DNA from: an uncultured Prevotella sp.
Lineage (GTDB): Bacteria > Bacteroidota > Bacteroidia > Bacteroidales > Bacteroidaceae
Reading direction: 5' to 3'
Length of the DNA: 13,812 bases
NCBI GenBank assembly: GCA_900762125.1
Contig: CAAFFL010000221.1
Span: 1 to 13,812, forward strand
Shown: positions 13,785-13,812 of the stretch, one piece after another
How the letters are laid out: every line of letters starts with the position of its first letter
Numbering within the stretch: the stretch's first letter is position 1
Notes under the pieces: generated by a model
What the model was told of the DNA's origin: nothing
Database searches by the model: none
What the model saw: the letters and a program-made list of their open reading frames with translations, nothing else
Made by a program: the position numbers and the translations under genes

Positions 13785-13812
13785 AGTTGGTGGGTAAAAA
13801 ACCCTTTTATTC

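Noticed and set aside
13792..13804. GGGT/ACCC hairpin followed by TTTT at the window edge
   Set aside because: Only four pairs; too weak to call a terminator, and the context beyond the edge is unknown.
1..13812. CRISPR arrays, insertion sequences, phage genes or integration scars near the tRNAs
   Set aside because: No regularly spaced repeats, transposase or integrase motifs, or duplicated tRNA ends were seen. The shared 22-nt block of the two tRNA-Leu genes is ordinary tRNA homology.

Overview
The window looks like an ordinary chromosomal stretch from a Bacteroidales bacterium, most likely of the Prevotella group. The pointers are Bacteroidetes-type promoters (a TTTG/TTG box about 20 nt before TAnnTTTG), weak Shine-Dalgarno signals, tRNA genes without an encoded CCA, and typical families (GldB-like and GldE-like proteins, two DUF4861 proteins, a periplasmic dipeptidyl peptidase IV, a TIGR01212 radical SAM protein). 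The genus is an inference from gene style, not from a marker gene.

Left part (1-3808, + strand). A periplasmic HtrA/DegP protease ends at a strong intrinsic terminator. A compact four-gene run follows: a small exported protein of unknown function, an HPr-kinase-like P-loop protein, a small S24/S26 peptidase with a SipW/Sec11-style Ser-His-Asp set, and a PqqD-like protein. A short GC-rich palindrome stands just before the PqqD start. The set resembles part of a peptide-modification (RiPP or 'HPr-rel') system, but no precursor peptide and no dedicated maturase are visible. It is the best candidate here for an undescribed system.

Middle (3809-8219). On the minus strand, dipeptidyl peptidase IV is followed by a secreted DUF4861 protein, whose stop codon directly abuts that of the PqqD gene. 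The peptidase gene and the divergent TIGR01212 radical SAM gene share an interlocked, nearly symmetric bidirectional promoter. A small convergent intergenic region full of inverted repeats follows.

Right part (8345-13812). A GldB-like lipoprotein (minus) diverges from a second DUF4861 protein (plus). The latter ends at a bidirectional terminator facing a minus-strand operon: tRNA-Leu(CAG), tRNA-Leu(GAG), tRNA-Gly(GCC), a Bacteroidales hypothetical protein, ssb, a gldE-like CNNM/CBS membrane protein and a 4'-phosphopantetheinyl transferase. The ssb-gldE order recalls the ssb-gldE-gldD locus of gliding Flavobacteria, with a phosphopantetheinyl transferase in place of gldD.

No insertion sequence, phage gene, rRNA gene or CRISPR array was seen. 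No gap between genes exceeds about 200 bases.
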